A stretch of DNA of 64,000 nucleotides from Rhizorhabdus phycosphaerae (GTDB taxonomy: Bacteria; Pseudomonadota; Alphaproteobacteria; Sphingomonadales; Sphingomonadaceae): contig NZ_CP049107.1 of NCBI RefSeq assembly GCF_011044255.1, forward strand, positions 1,736,001-1,800,000, written 5' to 3'. The notes below the pieces were generated by a model. It ran no database searches and was not told the DNA's origin. It saw only the letters and a list, made by a program, of their open reading frames with translations. The number at the start of each line of letters is the position of its first letter. Within the stretch, counting starts at the first letter, position 1. Positions 1 to 8,655 of this stretch are shown here, in pieces. The position numbers and the translations under genes are program-made.

Positions 1-314
1 CGCTGGAAGCAGACATCTTCGATGCCGACCTCTTCGCCGGCCAGCTTCTTCTTCGACGAGGTCTCGATGATCGTGGGCGTCGACTTGCCGCCGAACAGCA
101 GGCTGGTCGTGTCGCTCTTCGGGTCGCAACCGATCAGCAGCACGCGCTTGCCCTGCTGCGCCATCATGTAGCTGAGATTGGCCAGCGCGAACGACTTGCC
201 ACTGCCGCCCTTGCCGTAGATCGCAATGATCTGCGTTTCCTTGGTGGGCGTCCCCGTAGGAACCGGATCGGGCTCCCAGGATGCTTCCTCGCGCAGGACA
301 CCGGGGTCTAGCAT
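1..314 (-). CDS. bchX: BchX, chlorophyllide reductase iron protein (partial, C-terminus outside window)
   Basis: N-terminal 104 residues of the NifH-like iron protein of chlorophyllide a oxidoreductase (BchXYZ), which reduces ring B on the way to bacteriochlorophyll a. I translated it from an ATG at 314; the reading frame stays open to the window edge. Residues about 34-41 form the P-loop GKGGSGKS, and GCDPKSDTT follows near residue 63, both typical of the NifH/BchL/BchX ATPase family. The ATG starts two bases after the bchC stop, so it is co-transcribed with bchC. BchY and BchZ would be expected further left, outside the window. Confidence 0.93.
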   Translation of the reverse strand, partial: MLDPGVLREEASWEPDPVPTGTPTKETQIIAIYGKGGSGKSFALANLSYMMAQQGKRVLLIGCDPKSDTTSLLFGGKSTPTIIETSSKKKLAGEEVGIEDVCFQ

Positions 315-316
315 GC

Positions 317-1261
317 TCACAGCGTTCTCCAATCCAGGACCATCTTGAGGCACGCAGGGTCGGTGAACGCCTGCGGGTAGGCGGCGTCGGCTTCGGCAGC
401 CGGCCGGGTGTGGCTGATCAGGCCGTCGAACTCGAGCAGCCCGATATCGAGAAGTTCGACGACGGCAGCGAGATCCGCGGGGGTGAATTCGGCGGATATC
501 CGCATACGGGCTTCACGCATGAATGCGGGCGGAAAGGCGAAGGACAGCCGGTCGTAGAAGCCGGCGAGCGTCACTTCCCCACCCTTCGCCAAGCGGCCAA
601 AGGCGAGATCCAGGATATCGGGCGTGCCGCTGGCATCGCAGATCGCCGCATAATTTCGACGTCCATCCGCATCGGGATCGATCACCGAATAATCGAAACC
701 CGCCTGGCCAAGATCTGCTTCCCGCCGGACCGGGTTGGCCTCCCACACGGTAGGGGCGTCGCCGCCGGTGGCGATGGCGATCCGAGCGATAAGGCGACCT
801 AATATCCCGTGACCGATGATCAGCTCGGGCACCCCGCCGACCGATATTGTCCGGTGGGCGGTCGCCGCCAGCGCGATCAGGATGCCGTCACGCCCCAGCG
901 ACTCGCTGATGGGGATCGCCCGCGCAGAGGGAAGCACGACCTGTCGCGCCGTCCCGCCAAACAGGCCCCGCGCGCTCTCGTAGCAGTTGGCACCGGGGAC
1001 GAACACATACTCACCGATCCGGGCTCTTGCGTCCGAGCCCGCATCGACGATGCGGCCGACCGATTCATATCCAGGTACGAGCGGATAGCCCATGCCGGGA
1101 AAGTCAGGCATCCGCCCGGTCCACAGCAGCTTCTCGGTGCCGGAGGAAATGCCGCTCCACTCGATCTCGACCCGTACATCGCCCGCAGCCATGCCGGTCA
1201 GTGCTAGCGGTCGCAGCGATAGCTGCCCCGGCGCTTCCAGAATGACTGCAACAGCCTCCAT
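317..1261 (-). CDS. bchC: BchC, bacteriochlorophyllide a (3-hydroxyethyl) dehydrogenase
   Basis: Medium-chain (zinc-alcohol) dehydrogenase-type enzyme that oxidises the 3-hydroxyethyl group to the 3-acetyl group of bacteriochlorophyllide a. The protein has 314 residues, usual for BchC. The N-terminal GroES-like part contains the stretch WSGISSGTEKLLW, and a Rossmann part follows with ELIIGHGILG. An upstream in-frame ATG at 1327 would add 22 residues, but it lies between the two PpsR palindromes. The ATG at 1261 has a GGGGAG ribosome site about nine bases upstream and gives the usual family N-terminus (MEAVAVILEAPG). First gene of a bchCX(YZ) operon with its own promoter just downstream of crtF. 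Confidence 0.93.
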   Translation of the reverse strand: MEAVAVILEAPGQLSLRPLALTGMAAGDVRVEIEWSGISSGTEKLLWTGRMPDFPGMGYPLVPGYESVGRIVDAGSDARARIGEYVFVPGANCYESARGLFGGTARQVVLPSARAIPISESLGRDGILIALAATAHRTISVGGVPELIIGHGILGRLIARIAIATGGDAPTVWEANPVRREADLGQAGFDYSVIDPDADGRRNYAAICDASGTPDILDLAFGRLAKGGEVTLAGFYDRLSFAFPPAFMREARMRISAEFTPADLAAVVELLDIGLLEFDGLISHTRPAAEADAAYPQAFTDPACLKMVLDWRTL

Positions 1262-1308
1262 GAGACTTGGCTCCCCGACGTCGAGCACATGGCGCGCTCT
1301 AACGTTTG

Positions 1309-1352
1309 TGTAATCTGATCTAGACACTCGCTTATGTCAACAAACTTAGACA
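1309..1352 (-). promoter_or_regulatory. Tandem PpsR/CrtJ operators and promoter of bchCX
   Basis: Two exact TGT-N12-ACA palindromes lie at 1309-1326 and 1335-1352, separated by 8 bp. This is the PpsR/CrtJ recognition pattern and the tandem spacing known from purple-bacterial bchC promoters. On the minus strand the right half of the upstream palindrome forms part of TTGACA (1340-1335), a consensus -35 element, so a bound repressor would cover the promoter. The sites lie in the 95 bp between crtF and bchC. That PpsR acts here is inferred from the motif; the ppsR gene is not in the window. Confidence 0.85.
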
Positions 1353-1356
1353 TTCG

Positions 1357-2481
1357 TCATTTGGTCGTCGCGATTACACGCACGGTCAGTGGCATTGCCG
1401 TCGGAATTTCGCGCGATTCGCGAAATCCGGCAGTGCCCAGCATGCGACAAATTTCGTCCGAGGTTCGTGGACGCCCCGATCCCATCGCGAGAAGATAGAA
1501 GCCGAAATAGGCGTCCCCCGCTGCCTCGGCACCCCGAGTCTGGGCCAACGGCTCAGCGATCACCAGCATACCCCCCGGAGGGAGCGCAGCATGGACAGCC
1601 CGCAGCAGCGCCATGGCTGGGCCGTCGTCATGATCGTGGAGGACCCTGACGAGCGAGATGAGGTCATAGCCATGCGGCAGGGGATCGCTGAGGAAACTCC
1701 CGCCGTGGATCTGCGTCCGCCTCGACAGGCCGGCATCGTCAAGCCGCGCGCGGGCGCGCTCGCCGACGGCGGGAAGATCGAACAGCGCCAGTTGCAGGTC
1801 CGGCGCTCGCGCACCGACGGCGGCTAGAAACGCCCCCTCGCCGCCGCCAACGTCGAGCAGCCGCTTATGCCGGTGAAAGGGATAGGCATCGATCACATGC
1901 TGGGCGACCAGCGGCTGCGATGCCGCCATGAGCGCCGAATAGGCGGCGACCGCCGAGTCCTCCCCCGTCCCCGGCGCTTCGGCATAATGCCACAGTCCAG
2001 CCAGCTTGCCCCCGCCGCCGCCGCTACGCAGCAGCGATACGGGATCGGTCAGGTCGGCGTAGAGCAGGCGGTGGTGCGCCACCATGTCCGCAATGCCAGG
2101 ATTGCCGCACATCGCGGCACCGGCGCTCCCCAGCGTCCAGGCCGATCCTATCGGTTCGACGAGTCGCAGCGCCGCTGCCGCCCGCAATAGACGTGTGGCG
2201 CCCTCGATCGGGAGGTCGATGCGTGCACCAACCTCCTCGGCGGTCAGCGGGCTGTCGAAAAGATGACGCAGCAATCCGGTCTCAATGCACGCCGCCAGAA
2301 TCTGCGAGTAGACGAAGCCGGCGACCAGATCGAACAACTCGCCTGCCCGCGCCCGTGCGATCGGACGGGTCAGCGCAAATCGCGCGGCCCAACGCTGGAA
2401 TCCCGGTGAGGACAGCACATGGTTGCGGAGCGCCAGCCAACGCCCCCTCCAACCCAATTCCGAATATTTGGACGGTTTCAT
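1357..2481 (-). CDS. crtF: CrtF, hydroxyneurosporene O-methyltransferase
   Basis: SAM-dependent O-methyltransferase that methylates the 1-hydroxy group of acyclic carotenoids (spheroidene/spirilloxanthin series). The 374-residue protein has an N-terminal dimerisation/winged-helix part, then the SAM motif LLDVGGGEGAFLAAVG near residue 205 and a C-terminal catalytic part with LVRVLHDHDD. I chose the ATG at 2481 (MKPSKYSELGW). Another ATG at 2511 is possible, and neither has a clear ribosome site. The palindrome at 2483-2500 ends two bases before the chosen start, so the mRNA may be leaderless or nearly so. Divergent from crtD. Confidence 0.9.
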   Translation of the reverse strand: MKPSKYSELGWRGRWLALRNHVLSSPGFQRWAARFALTRPIARARAGELFDLVAGFVYSQILAACIETGLLRHLFDSPLTAEEVGARIDLPIEGATRLLRAAAALRLVEPIGSAWTLGSAGAAMCGNPGIADMVAHHRLLYADLTDPVSLLRSGGGGGKLAGLWHYAEAPGTGEDSAVAAYSALMAASQPLVAQHVIDAYPFHRHKRLLDVGGGEGAFLAAVGARAPDLQLALFDLPAVGERARARLDDAGLSRRTQIHGGSFLSDPLPHGYDLISLVRVLHDHDDGPAMALLRAVHAALPPGGMLVIAEPLAQTRGAEAAGDAYFGFYLLAMGSGRPRTSDEICRMLGTAGFRESREIPTAMPLTVRVIATTK

Positions 2482-2482
2482 A

Positions 2483-2500
2483 TGTCCATTAGTCTGGACA
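2483..2500. promoter_or_regulatory. PpsR/CrtJ operator between crtF and crtD
   Basis: An exact TGT-N12-ACA palindrome sits between the divergent crtF and crtD genes. A weak -35-like TTGACG for crtF lies at 2519-2514 on the minus strand, which would place the -10 inside the palindrome. One site could therefore control both carotenoid transcripts. The operator role is inferred from motif and position. Confidence 0.75.
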
Positions 2501-2537
2501 CATGATAGCATTGCGTCAATCGAAGTGGATAGAAGCG

Positions 2538-4094
2538 ATGTCGGACGGACCCATCGTCATAATCGGAGCGGGTGTCGGCGGACTGGTGAGCGCCGCATTG
2601 CTGGCGGCCGCAGGGTGCGACGTTCTGGTGGTCGAGGCGGGTAGCGCACCTGGCGGAAAGCTCCGTGCTGTCGATGTGGGCGGGGTGGCGATCGACGGCG
2701 GGCCGACCGTCTTCACCATGCCCGACATCTTCGAGGGCATCTTCAATGCGTGCGGCGCGACCATGGCCGATCATCTGACTCTACGACCCGCGAACCGGTT
2801 GGCGCGCCATGCCTGGGGCACCGCACGGCTCGATCTTTTTGCCGACCCTGCAGCGAGCGAGGAGGCCATCGGCGACTTTGCCGGCGCGAAAGAAGCGCGG
2901 GGCTACCGTATCTTTCGGGCGGAGGCGAAACGACTCTTCGACGCGCTCGACCGCCCTTTCCTGCGAGGGGTGAAGACCGATCCGATCACGCTCGGCTGGC
3001 GGATGGGCATAAAGGGCTTCCCCGACTATCTGAACTTGCGGGCCTACACGTCGATGTGGCGCGCGCTGGGCGCCTATTTCGGCGACCCGCGACTGCGCCA
3101 GCTGTTCGGTCGCTATGCCACCTATTGCGGGTCCTCGCCCTTTGCGTGCCCGGCCACGCTGATGCTGATCTCCCATGTCGAGGCGAACGGCGTGTGGCTG
3201 ATCGAAGGCGGAATGCATCGGCTGGCCCGCGCGCTCGAGTCGCTGGGGCGCAGCGTCGGCGCACGGTTCCGCTATCACGCACGCGTCCGGGAAATCGTCG
3301 TCAAGCGAGGGCAGGTTGCGGCCATCATTCTGTCGACCGGCGAACGGCTCGAAGCGCGTGCGGTCGTGTGCAACGCCGACCCCGCAGCGCTTGGGGCCGG
3401 CGCGTTCGGTCAAGCTGCGCGGGTCGCCACCCCCAGGATTTCGCCGCGCCGCCGTTCGCTGAGTGCGATGGTGTGGACAGCGCAGGCCGAAGCGACAGGC
3501 TTTCCGCTGGTGCGCCACAGCGTCTTTTTTTCGAACGATTACGCCGCCGAGTTCGCCGCGCTCGCCGCCGGCCGGCTGGCCCAGGCACCGAGCGTCTATC
3601 TGTGCGCGCAGGATCGCGACGACGACGGCGCGCGGCGCGGCGACGGCAGAGAGCGTGTCCAGATCATCGTGAATGCTCCCGCCACCGGCGACGGCGCACC
3701 CCCAACTCCAGCGGAGATCGACCTATGCACACAGCGGATGTTGGACAGCGTTTCGCGGGCGGGACTTTCGCTCGATCTGGGAGCTTCGGCGGTGCTGACG
3801 ACTCCGAACGACTTCGAAGCCCTGTTTCCGTCGACGGGTGGAGCCCTTTATGGACCGGCCTCGCACGGGTGGGCGGCCTCCTTCCGCCGGCAGGGCAGCC
3901 GGACAGCGATCCTTGGGCTCTATTGCGCGGGCGGGAGTACACACCCCGGCGCGGGCGTCCCGATGGCGGCGCTTTCCGGCCAGCTAGCCGTCGAATGTCT
4001 GCTCAGGGACCGCGCTTCGATGTCGCGGTCGCGCCGAACGGTTATGCCTGGTGGTACATCGACGCAACCAGCGCGGACGGTCGTTACGGGCTGA
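2538..4094 (+). CDS. crtD: CrtD, hydroxyneurosporene/methoxyneurosporene desaturase
   Basis: FAD-dependent carotenoid 3,4-desaturase of the CrtI/CrtD family. The 518-residue protein begins with the dinucleotide-binding motif IVIIGAGVGGL followed by VVEAGSAPGGKLR. The family C-terminal motif appears as CAGGSTHPGAGVPMAALSGQ near residue 475. The start at 2538 (MSDGPIVII) puts the FAD motif at the usual distance from the N-terminus; the longer frame from 2502 would run back toward the operator. The last 100 bases overlap crtC in another frame. The neighbours crtC and crtF support CrtD rather than CrtI. Confidence 0.9.
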   Translation: MSDGPIVIIGAGVGGLVSAALLAAAGCDVLVVEAGSAPGGKLRAVDVGGVAIDGGPTVFTMPDIFEGIFNACGATMADHLTLRPANRLARHAWGTARLDLFADPAASEEAIGDFAGAKEARGYRIFRAEAKRLFDALDRPFLRGVKTDPITLGWRMGIKGFPDYLNLRAYTSMWRALGAYFGDPRLRQLFGRYATYCGSSPFACPATLMLISHVEANGVWLIEGGMHRLARALESLGRSVGARFRYHARVREIVVKRGQVAAIILSTGERLEARAVVCNADPAALGAGAFGQAARVATPRISPRRRSLSAMVWTAQAEATGFPLVRHSVFFSNDYAAEFAALAAGRLAQAPSVYLCAQDRDDDGARRGDGRERVQIIVNAPATGDGAPPTPAEIDLCTQRMLDSVSRAGLSLDLGASAVLTTPNDFEALFPSTGGALYGPASHGWAASFRRQGSRTAILGLYCAGGSTHPGAGVPMAALSGQLAVECLLRDRASMSRSRRTVMPGGTSTQPARTVVTG

Positions 4095-4927
4095 CGATCA
4101 TCGCCTTTGTCGGCAGCGTCTTCTCGCCCTATTACAAGTTCAGCGGGCGGGGCCGGCCCGACAATCACTGCGCGATCAACGTCTCGCTGACGGGACCGCG
4201 CGGCAGCGCCTGGGCGATGACCGAGCGCGGCGCGGCCCGCGTGGATCGCGGGCGCGATCATTTCACCGTCGGTCCGAGCGGGCTCAGCTGGGATGGCGAC
4301 ACGTTGGTCATCGAGATCGCCGAGATTTCGGCGCCCCTCCCCTATCGGGTGCGCGGCACCGTGCGGGTAACGCCGGAGATGATCGGCACCACCGCTTTCG
4401 CACTCGACCCTGCCGGCATGCACCGGTGGCACCCGGTTGCGCCACGTGCGCGCGTGGAGGTGGCGATGACCCACCCCGACGTGGTCTGGCATGGCGACGG
4501 CTATTTCGATTCGAACTTCGGCGACGAGCCGCTCGAGGACGGCTTCGACGAATGGCACTGGTCACGCGCGCACCTGAAGCACGACGTCGCGGTGCTCTAC
4601 GAAGGGAAGCGCCGCGACGGCACGCCTTTCGACCTCGCCCTGAAATTCGACCGGCAAGGGCGCTGGCATGACGTGGTGCAGCCTTCGCCCGCGTCGCTGC
4701 CGCGCAGCGGCTGGCTGGTCAAGCGGGCGACGCGCGCGGACGCGGGGCATGCGCCGCGCGTCATCAGGACATGGATCGATGCGCCCTTCTATGCGCGGAC
4801 GGCGTTGGCGACCCGGTTGTTCGGGGAAGACGCGCAGGCAGTGCACGAAAGCCTGTCGCTCGGCCGCTTCCGGTCACCGATCATCCAGTCGATGCTCCCC
4901 TACCGGATGCCCAGAGCCTTCTGGTGA
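3995..4927 (+). CDS. crtC: CrtC, acyclic carotenoid 1,2-hydratase
   Basis: Adds water across the 1,2 double bond of neurosporene/lycopene-type carotenoids, the first step toward spheroidene or spirilloxanthin pigments. The 310-residue protein shows the family stretches GYAWWYIDATS and FVGSVFSPYY near the N-terminus, and WHGDGYFDSNFGDEPL in the middle. The ATG at 3995 places these at the usual positions but overlaps the 3' end of crtD by 100 bases, suggesting translational coupling. The 3' end overlaps by 54 bases the small minus-strand ORF behind bchO. Confidence 0.9.
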   Translation: MSAQGPRFDVAVAPNGYAWWYIDATSADGRYGLTIIAFVGSVFSPYYKFSGRGRPDNHCAINVSLTGPRGSAWAMTERGAARVDRGRDHFTVGPSGLSWDGDTLVIEIAEISAPLPYRVRGTVRVTPEMIGTTAFALDPAGMHRWHPVAPRARVEVAMTHPDVVWHGDGYFDSNFGDEPLEDGFDEWHWSRAHLKHDVAVLYEGKRRDGTPFDLALKFDRQGRWHDVVQPSPASLPRSGWLVKRATRADAGHAPRVIRTWIDAPFYARTALATRLFGEDAQAVHESLSLGRFRSPIIQSMLPYRMPRAFW

Positions 4928-5059
4928 GGCGTCTTGCGCTGCCTGTTCGCGCTTCTCCCTGTCGCGCGCGATCTCCCGATTGATCGACACGAGTTGCCAG
5001 ATGCCGAAGGCGAGCGCGGGTATGCCGGCGATCGCGAGGTCGAGCAGACCGAGACTCAT
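4874..5059 (-). CDS. Small membrane protein coupled to bchO (function unknown)
   Basis: A 61-residue ORF whose ATG overlaps the bchO stop by four bases (ATGA), so it would be the last gene of bchIDO. Residues about 2-25 form one hydrophobic segment (LGLLDLAIAGIPALAFGIWQ), followed by a charged helix rich in R, E and K. I do not recognise a family. The coupling and the plausible membrane topology argue that it is expressed. Against it, the 3' third is antisense to the end of crtC. Confidence 0.5.
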   Translation of the reverse strand: MSLGLLDLAIAGIPALAFGIWQLVSINREIARDREKREQAAQDASPEGSGHPVGEHRLDDR

Positions 5060-5931
5060 AAGGACGCCTCCACGAAATTCCTGATGATCGCAGCAACCTC
5101 CTCCGGCTGCTCCTCGTGCGCGAGATGGCCAAGACGAGACAAGGCCAGCAACCGCGCGCCTTCCACCATCCCGGCCGCACTGCGCGCCGTAGCGATCGGG
5201 ATCGCCGCATCCTCCTCGCCATGGACGAGCAGCAACGGCTTACGCAGCCGCGGCAGGTCGCGCTTCAGCGTCTCCAGATCCCAATCGGCCATCATCCCGA
5301 TCGCCCCCGCGCAATGGTCAGACGTGGCGAGCAGCCGTTCGTAACAGCGGACACCCTCGGCATCGATGTGCGAGCCGGTACTGCGCACGAGGAACCTGCC
5401 CGTCTCACGCGGCACGCGCGCCATCCGTGCGAAGATATGCGGGGCAAAGGGGTTGACGAACAGCAGGCGCGCGAGCGTCGGAAACAGGGCGGCCCCCAGA
5501 CCCGGAAACGGCAGCAGTGCTCCGCTCAGCCCGACGATCGCGCTGGGATCCGCGATGCCGTCCAGCGCCATGCGGATGGCGATCGCCGCCCCCGCCGAAT
5601 GGCCCGCTATGGCGTCGGGCCGCATATCCAGGGTGTGCAGCAACTCGCCGATCGCACGCGCCATCGCCGGCATCGCCAGCCCGCCGACGGGGCGCCCGGT
5701 TGTGAAACCGTGACCCGGCAGGTCGGGTGCGATGACGGTGACATTCTCGGCGAGCATGGGCGCCAGAGCACGCCAGCTGTGCGTTGCCGCGCCGGTTCCG
5801 TGCAGCAGCAGCAGCACCGGCCCTTCGCCCATGATCTGGACATGGAAGCGCATCCGCCCGGCATCGACGAACCGGCTGTGAGCGCGATTGGGCCAGTCGC
5901 GGCCCTCGACTGACCAGCGCGGCCTGCTCAT
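5056..5931 (-). CDS. bchO: BchO, alpha/beta-hydrolase of the Mg-chelatase operon
   Basis: The 291-residue alpha/beta-hydrolase fold protein always found with bchI and bchD in purple bacteria; its exact role in Mg insertion is unsettled. Motifs seen are LLLLHGTGAATHSW (oxyanion region) near residue 40, PDLPGHGFT, and the nucleophile elbow AGHSAGAAIA near residue 110. A late His occurs in LSRLGHLAHEEQP near the C-terminus. The start overlaps the bchD stop by four bases. Last canonical gene of the leftward bchIDO operon. Confidence 0.92.
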   Translation of the reverse strand: MSRPRWSVEGRDWPNRAHSRFVDAGRMRFHVQIMGEGPVLLLLHGTGAATHSWRALAPMLAENVTVIAPDLPGHGFTTGRPVGGLAMPAMARAIGELLHTLDMRPDAIAGHSAGAAIAIRMALDGIADPSAIVGLSGALLPFPGLGAALFPTLARLLFVNPFAPHIFARMARVPRETGRFLVRSTGSHIDAEGVRCYERLLATSDHCAGAIGMMADWDLETLKRDLPRLRKPLLLVHGEEDAAIPIATARSAAGMVEGARLLALSRLGHLAHEEQPEEVAAIIRNFVEASL

Positions 5932-7643
5932 CCGGCCTGTGCCGCCGTCACGGCGGCGTGCATCGCCGCCGCGTCGGCGCGCGGCAGCGGCAGATAGCGC
6001 GCGCCCATTTCACGGGCGAGCCTGGCGCCTTCAGGCCGCGGCCGCGCCGAGATGTCGACGAAGGCGCACGCGATGCCGGCCGCGCCGATCGCGCCGGCCG
6101 CGGTCATCGCATCGCGTTCTGCGGCCTCGCGCGCGGCGCTGCCGTCGGCGGCGATATTGGCGCGGCCGTCGGTCAACACCACGAGGAACGGTGTACGGCC
6201 CCGCACACGCGCGCTCTCGGCAACCTCTCGAGCCGCATTCAGTCCGGCCGCCAGCGGCGTCCCTCCACCGCCGGGCAATTCGGCAAGCGAGCGGCGGGCG
6301 CGGGCGAGCGACCGCGTCGGCGGCAGCAGGAGTTCCGCTGCGGTGCCACGAAAGGCGACGACCGCCACTTCGGCGCGCTTCACATAGCTTTCGGCGAGCA
6401 GCAGCTCGACCGCCCCTTTCGCTTCGGCCAGCCGTGCCAGCGCCGACGACCCCGAAGCATCGACCGCAAAGATCGTGAGCGCACGCGCGCGCGACTCGAA
6501 CCGACGGATGCGCAAGTCGGCACGGCGGACGGCCACCCGGCCGCCACCGGCGCCGCGCAGCCTCTGCCACGGCGCGGCGGCACGCAGCGTATCGATCAGG
6601 CTCAAGCGGCGCCCGCCCCCCGGCATGCCCGCACGCGCGCCCATCGGCCGGCCGCGCGCATGCGACGCCTGCCGCTCTCCCGCCCCGTTGGCGCGCCCCG
6701 GCTTGCGACTGCGACCGGCGGCGATGCGCGCCAGCACATCCTTGGGCAAAGCCGCCAGAGCGGCGGCGAGAACGACATCTTCGATCGGACCGGGTTCGCC
6801 GCGATCTTCATTTGCGCCATCATTGTCGGTCGATGGCGGCGGCGGCTCCGGCGCTGCATCCTCGGCTGCGGCCGGCAGGCGCGTCGCGCGTGGCGCCAGG
6901 ACGAGACGCGCGGCGAGCATCACATCCTCCTCGGTCACCTCGGCCAGCCCCGCAAGAGCCGCTGACGCGCGCGCCGCACGGAGCGCCAGGATCGGCGCCC
7001 GCGCCGACTCGATACCGAGCGCGGCTGCGGTGGCGACCAGCGCCGTCATCAGATCCTCACCGACATGGGGAGAGGGACCAAGCACAGGCTGGTGGAAGCG
7101 AACCGGCATGGTCGCCCCGCCTGCATCACTTCCCTTCCACCGCTCTGCCAGTGATGCACCTGCATCGGCCGGGGCGGAGAGGTCGATCGCGAAGGCCAGC
7201 CGCTCCGCCAGGGTTGCCGGCGGGCGATCGTCGGGCTCCATCCCGTCGTCGAGGGCGACCAACAGGAACGGCGCATGGTCGCTGTCCATCGCAGCGCCGA
7301 TACGCCCGGCCGTCTCTGCCGAGAGCCGATCCGCCATGGGCACGATAAGCAGTCCGCCTGCCGCTTCCTCCAGCAGGCCCGGACTCGTCACGGCCCGCCC
7401 GAGCGCCAGCGTCGCGGCAAGATCGATGCCGCCCAGCAGCCGCTCGTCGTCGACATGGACCGGCAGGCGTCGCATCGGGGCTTCTGCCGGGAGAGTCGCC
7501 CGCAGTTCCGCGATCACCGCATCGCGGAGTTCGCCGTCGCCCCGCAGGACAAGACCGCCCAGCCCGGGGTCGATCGCGCACATCCGCGCCGCCAGCAGTG
7601 CATCAGAAAAAGGATCGGGAGCATCGTCGCGCGACGCCGTCAC
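5928..7643 (-). CDS. bchD: BchD, magnesium chelatase ATPase subunit D
   Basis: Subunit D of the Mg-chelatase that inserts Mg into protoporphyrin IX; it forms the AAA+ complex with BchI. The 571-residue protein has an AAA+-like N-terminal part without a good P-loop, a proline- and acid-rich linker around residues 285-310, and a C-terminal von Willebrand A domain with the MIDAS motif DASGSS near residue 396 and later LTDGRAN. I chose the GTG at 7643, which overlaps the bchI stop (GTGA); a longer frame upstream would run inside bchI. Second gene of bchIDO. Confidence 0.92.
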   Translation of the reverse strand: MTASRDDAPDPFSDALLAARMCAIDPGLGGLVLRGDGELRDAVIAELRATLPAEAPMRRLPVHVDDERLLGGIDLAATLALGRAVTSPGLLEEAAGGLLIVPMADRLSAETAGRIGAAMDSDHAPFLLVALDDGMEPDDRPPATLAERLAFAIDLSAPADAGASLAERWKGSDAGGATMPVRFHQPVLGPSPHVGEDLMTALVATAAALGIESARAPILALRAARASAALAGLAEVTEEDVMLAARLVLAPRATRLPAAAEDAAPEPPPPSTDNDGANEDRGEPGPIEDVVLAAALAALPKDVLARIAAGRSRKPGRANGAGERQASHARGRPMGARAGMPGGGRRLSLIDTLRAAAPWQRLRGAGGGRVAVRRADLRIRRFESRARALTIFAVDASGSSALARLAEAKGAVELLLAESYVKRAEVAVVAFRGTAAELLLPPTRSLARARRSLAELPGGGGTPLAAGLNAAREVAESARVRGRTPFLVVLTDGRANIAADGSAAREAAERDAMTAAGAIGAAGIACAFVDISARPRPEGARLAREMGARYLPLPRADAAAMHAAVTAAQAG

Positions 7644-8599
7644 GCCGCAATTTCCTCCAGCACACGCTCGATCCGGGCAGTCGAGCCCGTGTCGTCGAGC
7701 ACGCCCCGGCGCAGACGGTGGCGCAGCGCCATCGGCGCGACAGCCGCAACATGGCCGGTGGTCACCATGTCGGCGCCGTCGAGTGCCGCCAGCGCACGGC
7801 TTGCCCGCATGAGCGTCAGCTCGCCGCGCAACCCATCGGCGCCGACGGTCATGCACAGGCGCGAGGCATAGGTCAGGACCGCGTCGGATATCGTCACCAT
7901 GGGCAACGCCTCACGGCCGCGCGCAATCTGCTTCAGCGTCTTGCGTTCCGCGCGCTTCCAGCTCTCGGAGAAGCCTTGGGGATCGCGTTCGAAGGCGTCG
8001 CAGCGCTTCAGTATCTCGACGCGCTGTTTCAGGTCTCCAGGCGTCCGTACCTCCACCGACAGGCCGAAGCGATCGAGCAATTGCGGGCGCAGCTCGCCTT
8101 CCTCCGGGTTGCCGCTGCCGACCAGCACGAAGCGCGCCGGGTGCCGCACGCTCAGTCCTTCGCGTTCGACCAAATTTTCGCCCGATGCCGCAACGTCGAG
8201 CAGCAGATCGACGATATGGTCCTCCAGCAGGTTCACTTCGTCGATATACAAAAACCCGCCATTGGCCCGCGCCAGCAGCCCCGGCTCGAACGCCTTGACC
8301 CCCGCCCCCAGCGCCCGCTCAAGATCGAGGGCACCGACGACGCGGTCCTCTGTCGCCCCCAGCGGCAGGTCGACGAACGGCACCGCCACTTTGCCCTTGC
8401 GGGGACTGCCGTCCTGATAGCCTGCGGCGGACGCATCGATCGGCGGCAACAGTCCGGCGAGCGCGCGCACAGCCGTCGACTTGCCCGTCCCGCGGTCGCC
8501 GAACACCATGACCCCGCCGATCCGGGCATCGACCGCCGCGATCAGCAAGGCGCGCTTCATCTCGTCCTGGCCGACGATTGCGGAGAATGGAAATGACAT
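7640..8599 (-). CDS. bchI: BchI, magnesium chelatase ATPase subunit I
   Basis: AAA+ ATPase motor of Mg-chelatase, the first committed step of bacteriochlorophyll synthesis. The 319-residue protein starts MSFPFSAIVGQDEMK and has the P-loop GDRGTGKS near residue 35. Walker B is YIDEVNLLEDH near residue 133, and the sensor region VLVGSGNPEEG follows. The start at 8599 is preferred over an upstream ATG at 8632, which would lie on top of the PpsR palindrome. First gene of the leftward bchIDO operon, divergent from tspO. Confidence 0.95.
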   Translation of the reverse strand: MSFPFSAIVGQDEMKRALLIAAVDARIGGVMVFGDRGTGKSTAVRALAGLLPPIDASAAGYQDGSPRKGKVAVPFVDLPLGATEDRVVGALDLERALGAGVKAFEPGLLARANGGFLYIDEVNLLEDHIVDLLLDVAASGENLVEREGLSVRHPARFVLVGSGNPEEGELRPQLLDRFGLSVEVRTPGDLKQRVEILKRCDAFERDPQGFSESWKRAERKTLKQIARGREALPMVTISDAVLTYASRLCMTVGADGLRGELTLMRASRALAALDGADMVTTGHVAAVAPMALRHRLRRGVLDDTGSTARIERVLEEIAA

Positions 8600-8613
8600 A
8601 CGCACCCCTGAAC

Positions 8614-8631
8614 TGTAACACGGGTTGGACA
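8614..8631. promoter_or_regulatory. PpsR/CrtJ operator between bchI and tspO
   Basis: An exact TGT-N12-ACA palindrome lies in the 56-bp gap between the divergent bchI and tspO genes. It is the only such site in this gap and could control both directions. The assignment is from motif and position. Confidence 0.75.
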
Positions 8632-8655
8632 CTCTACAAGACAGGATAGTGAGAC

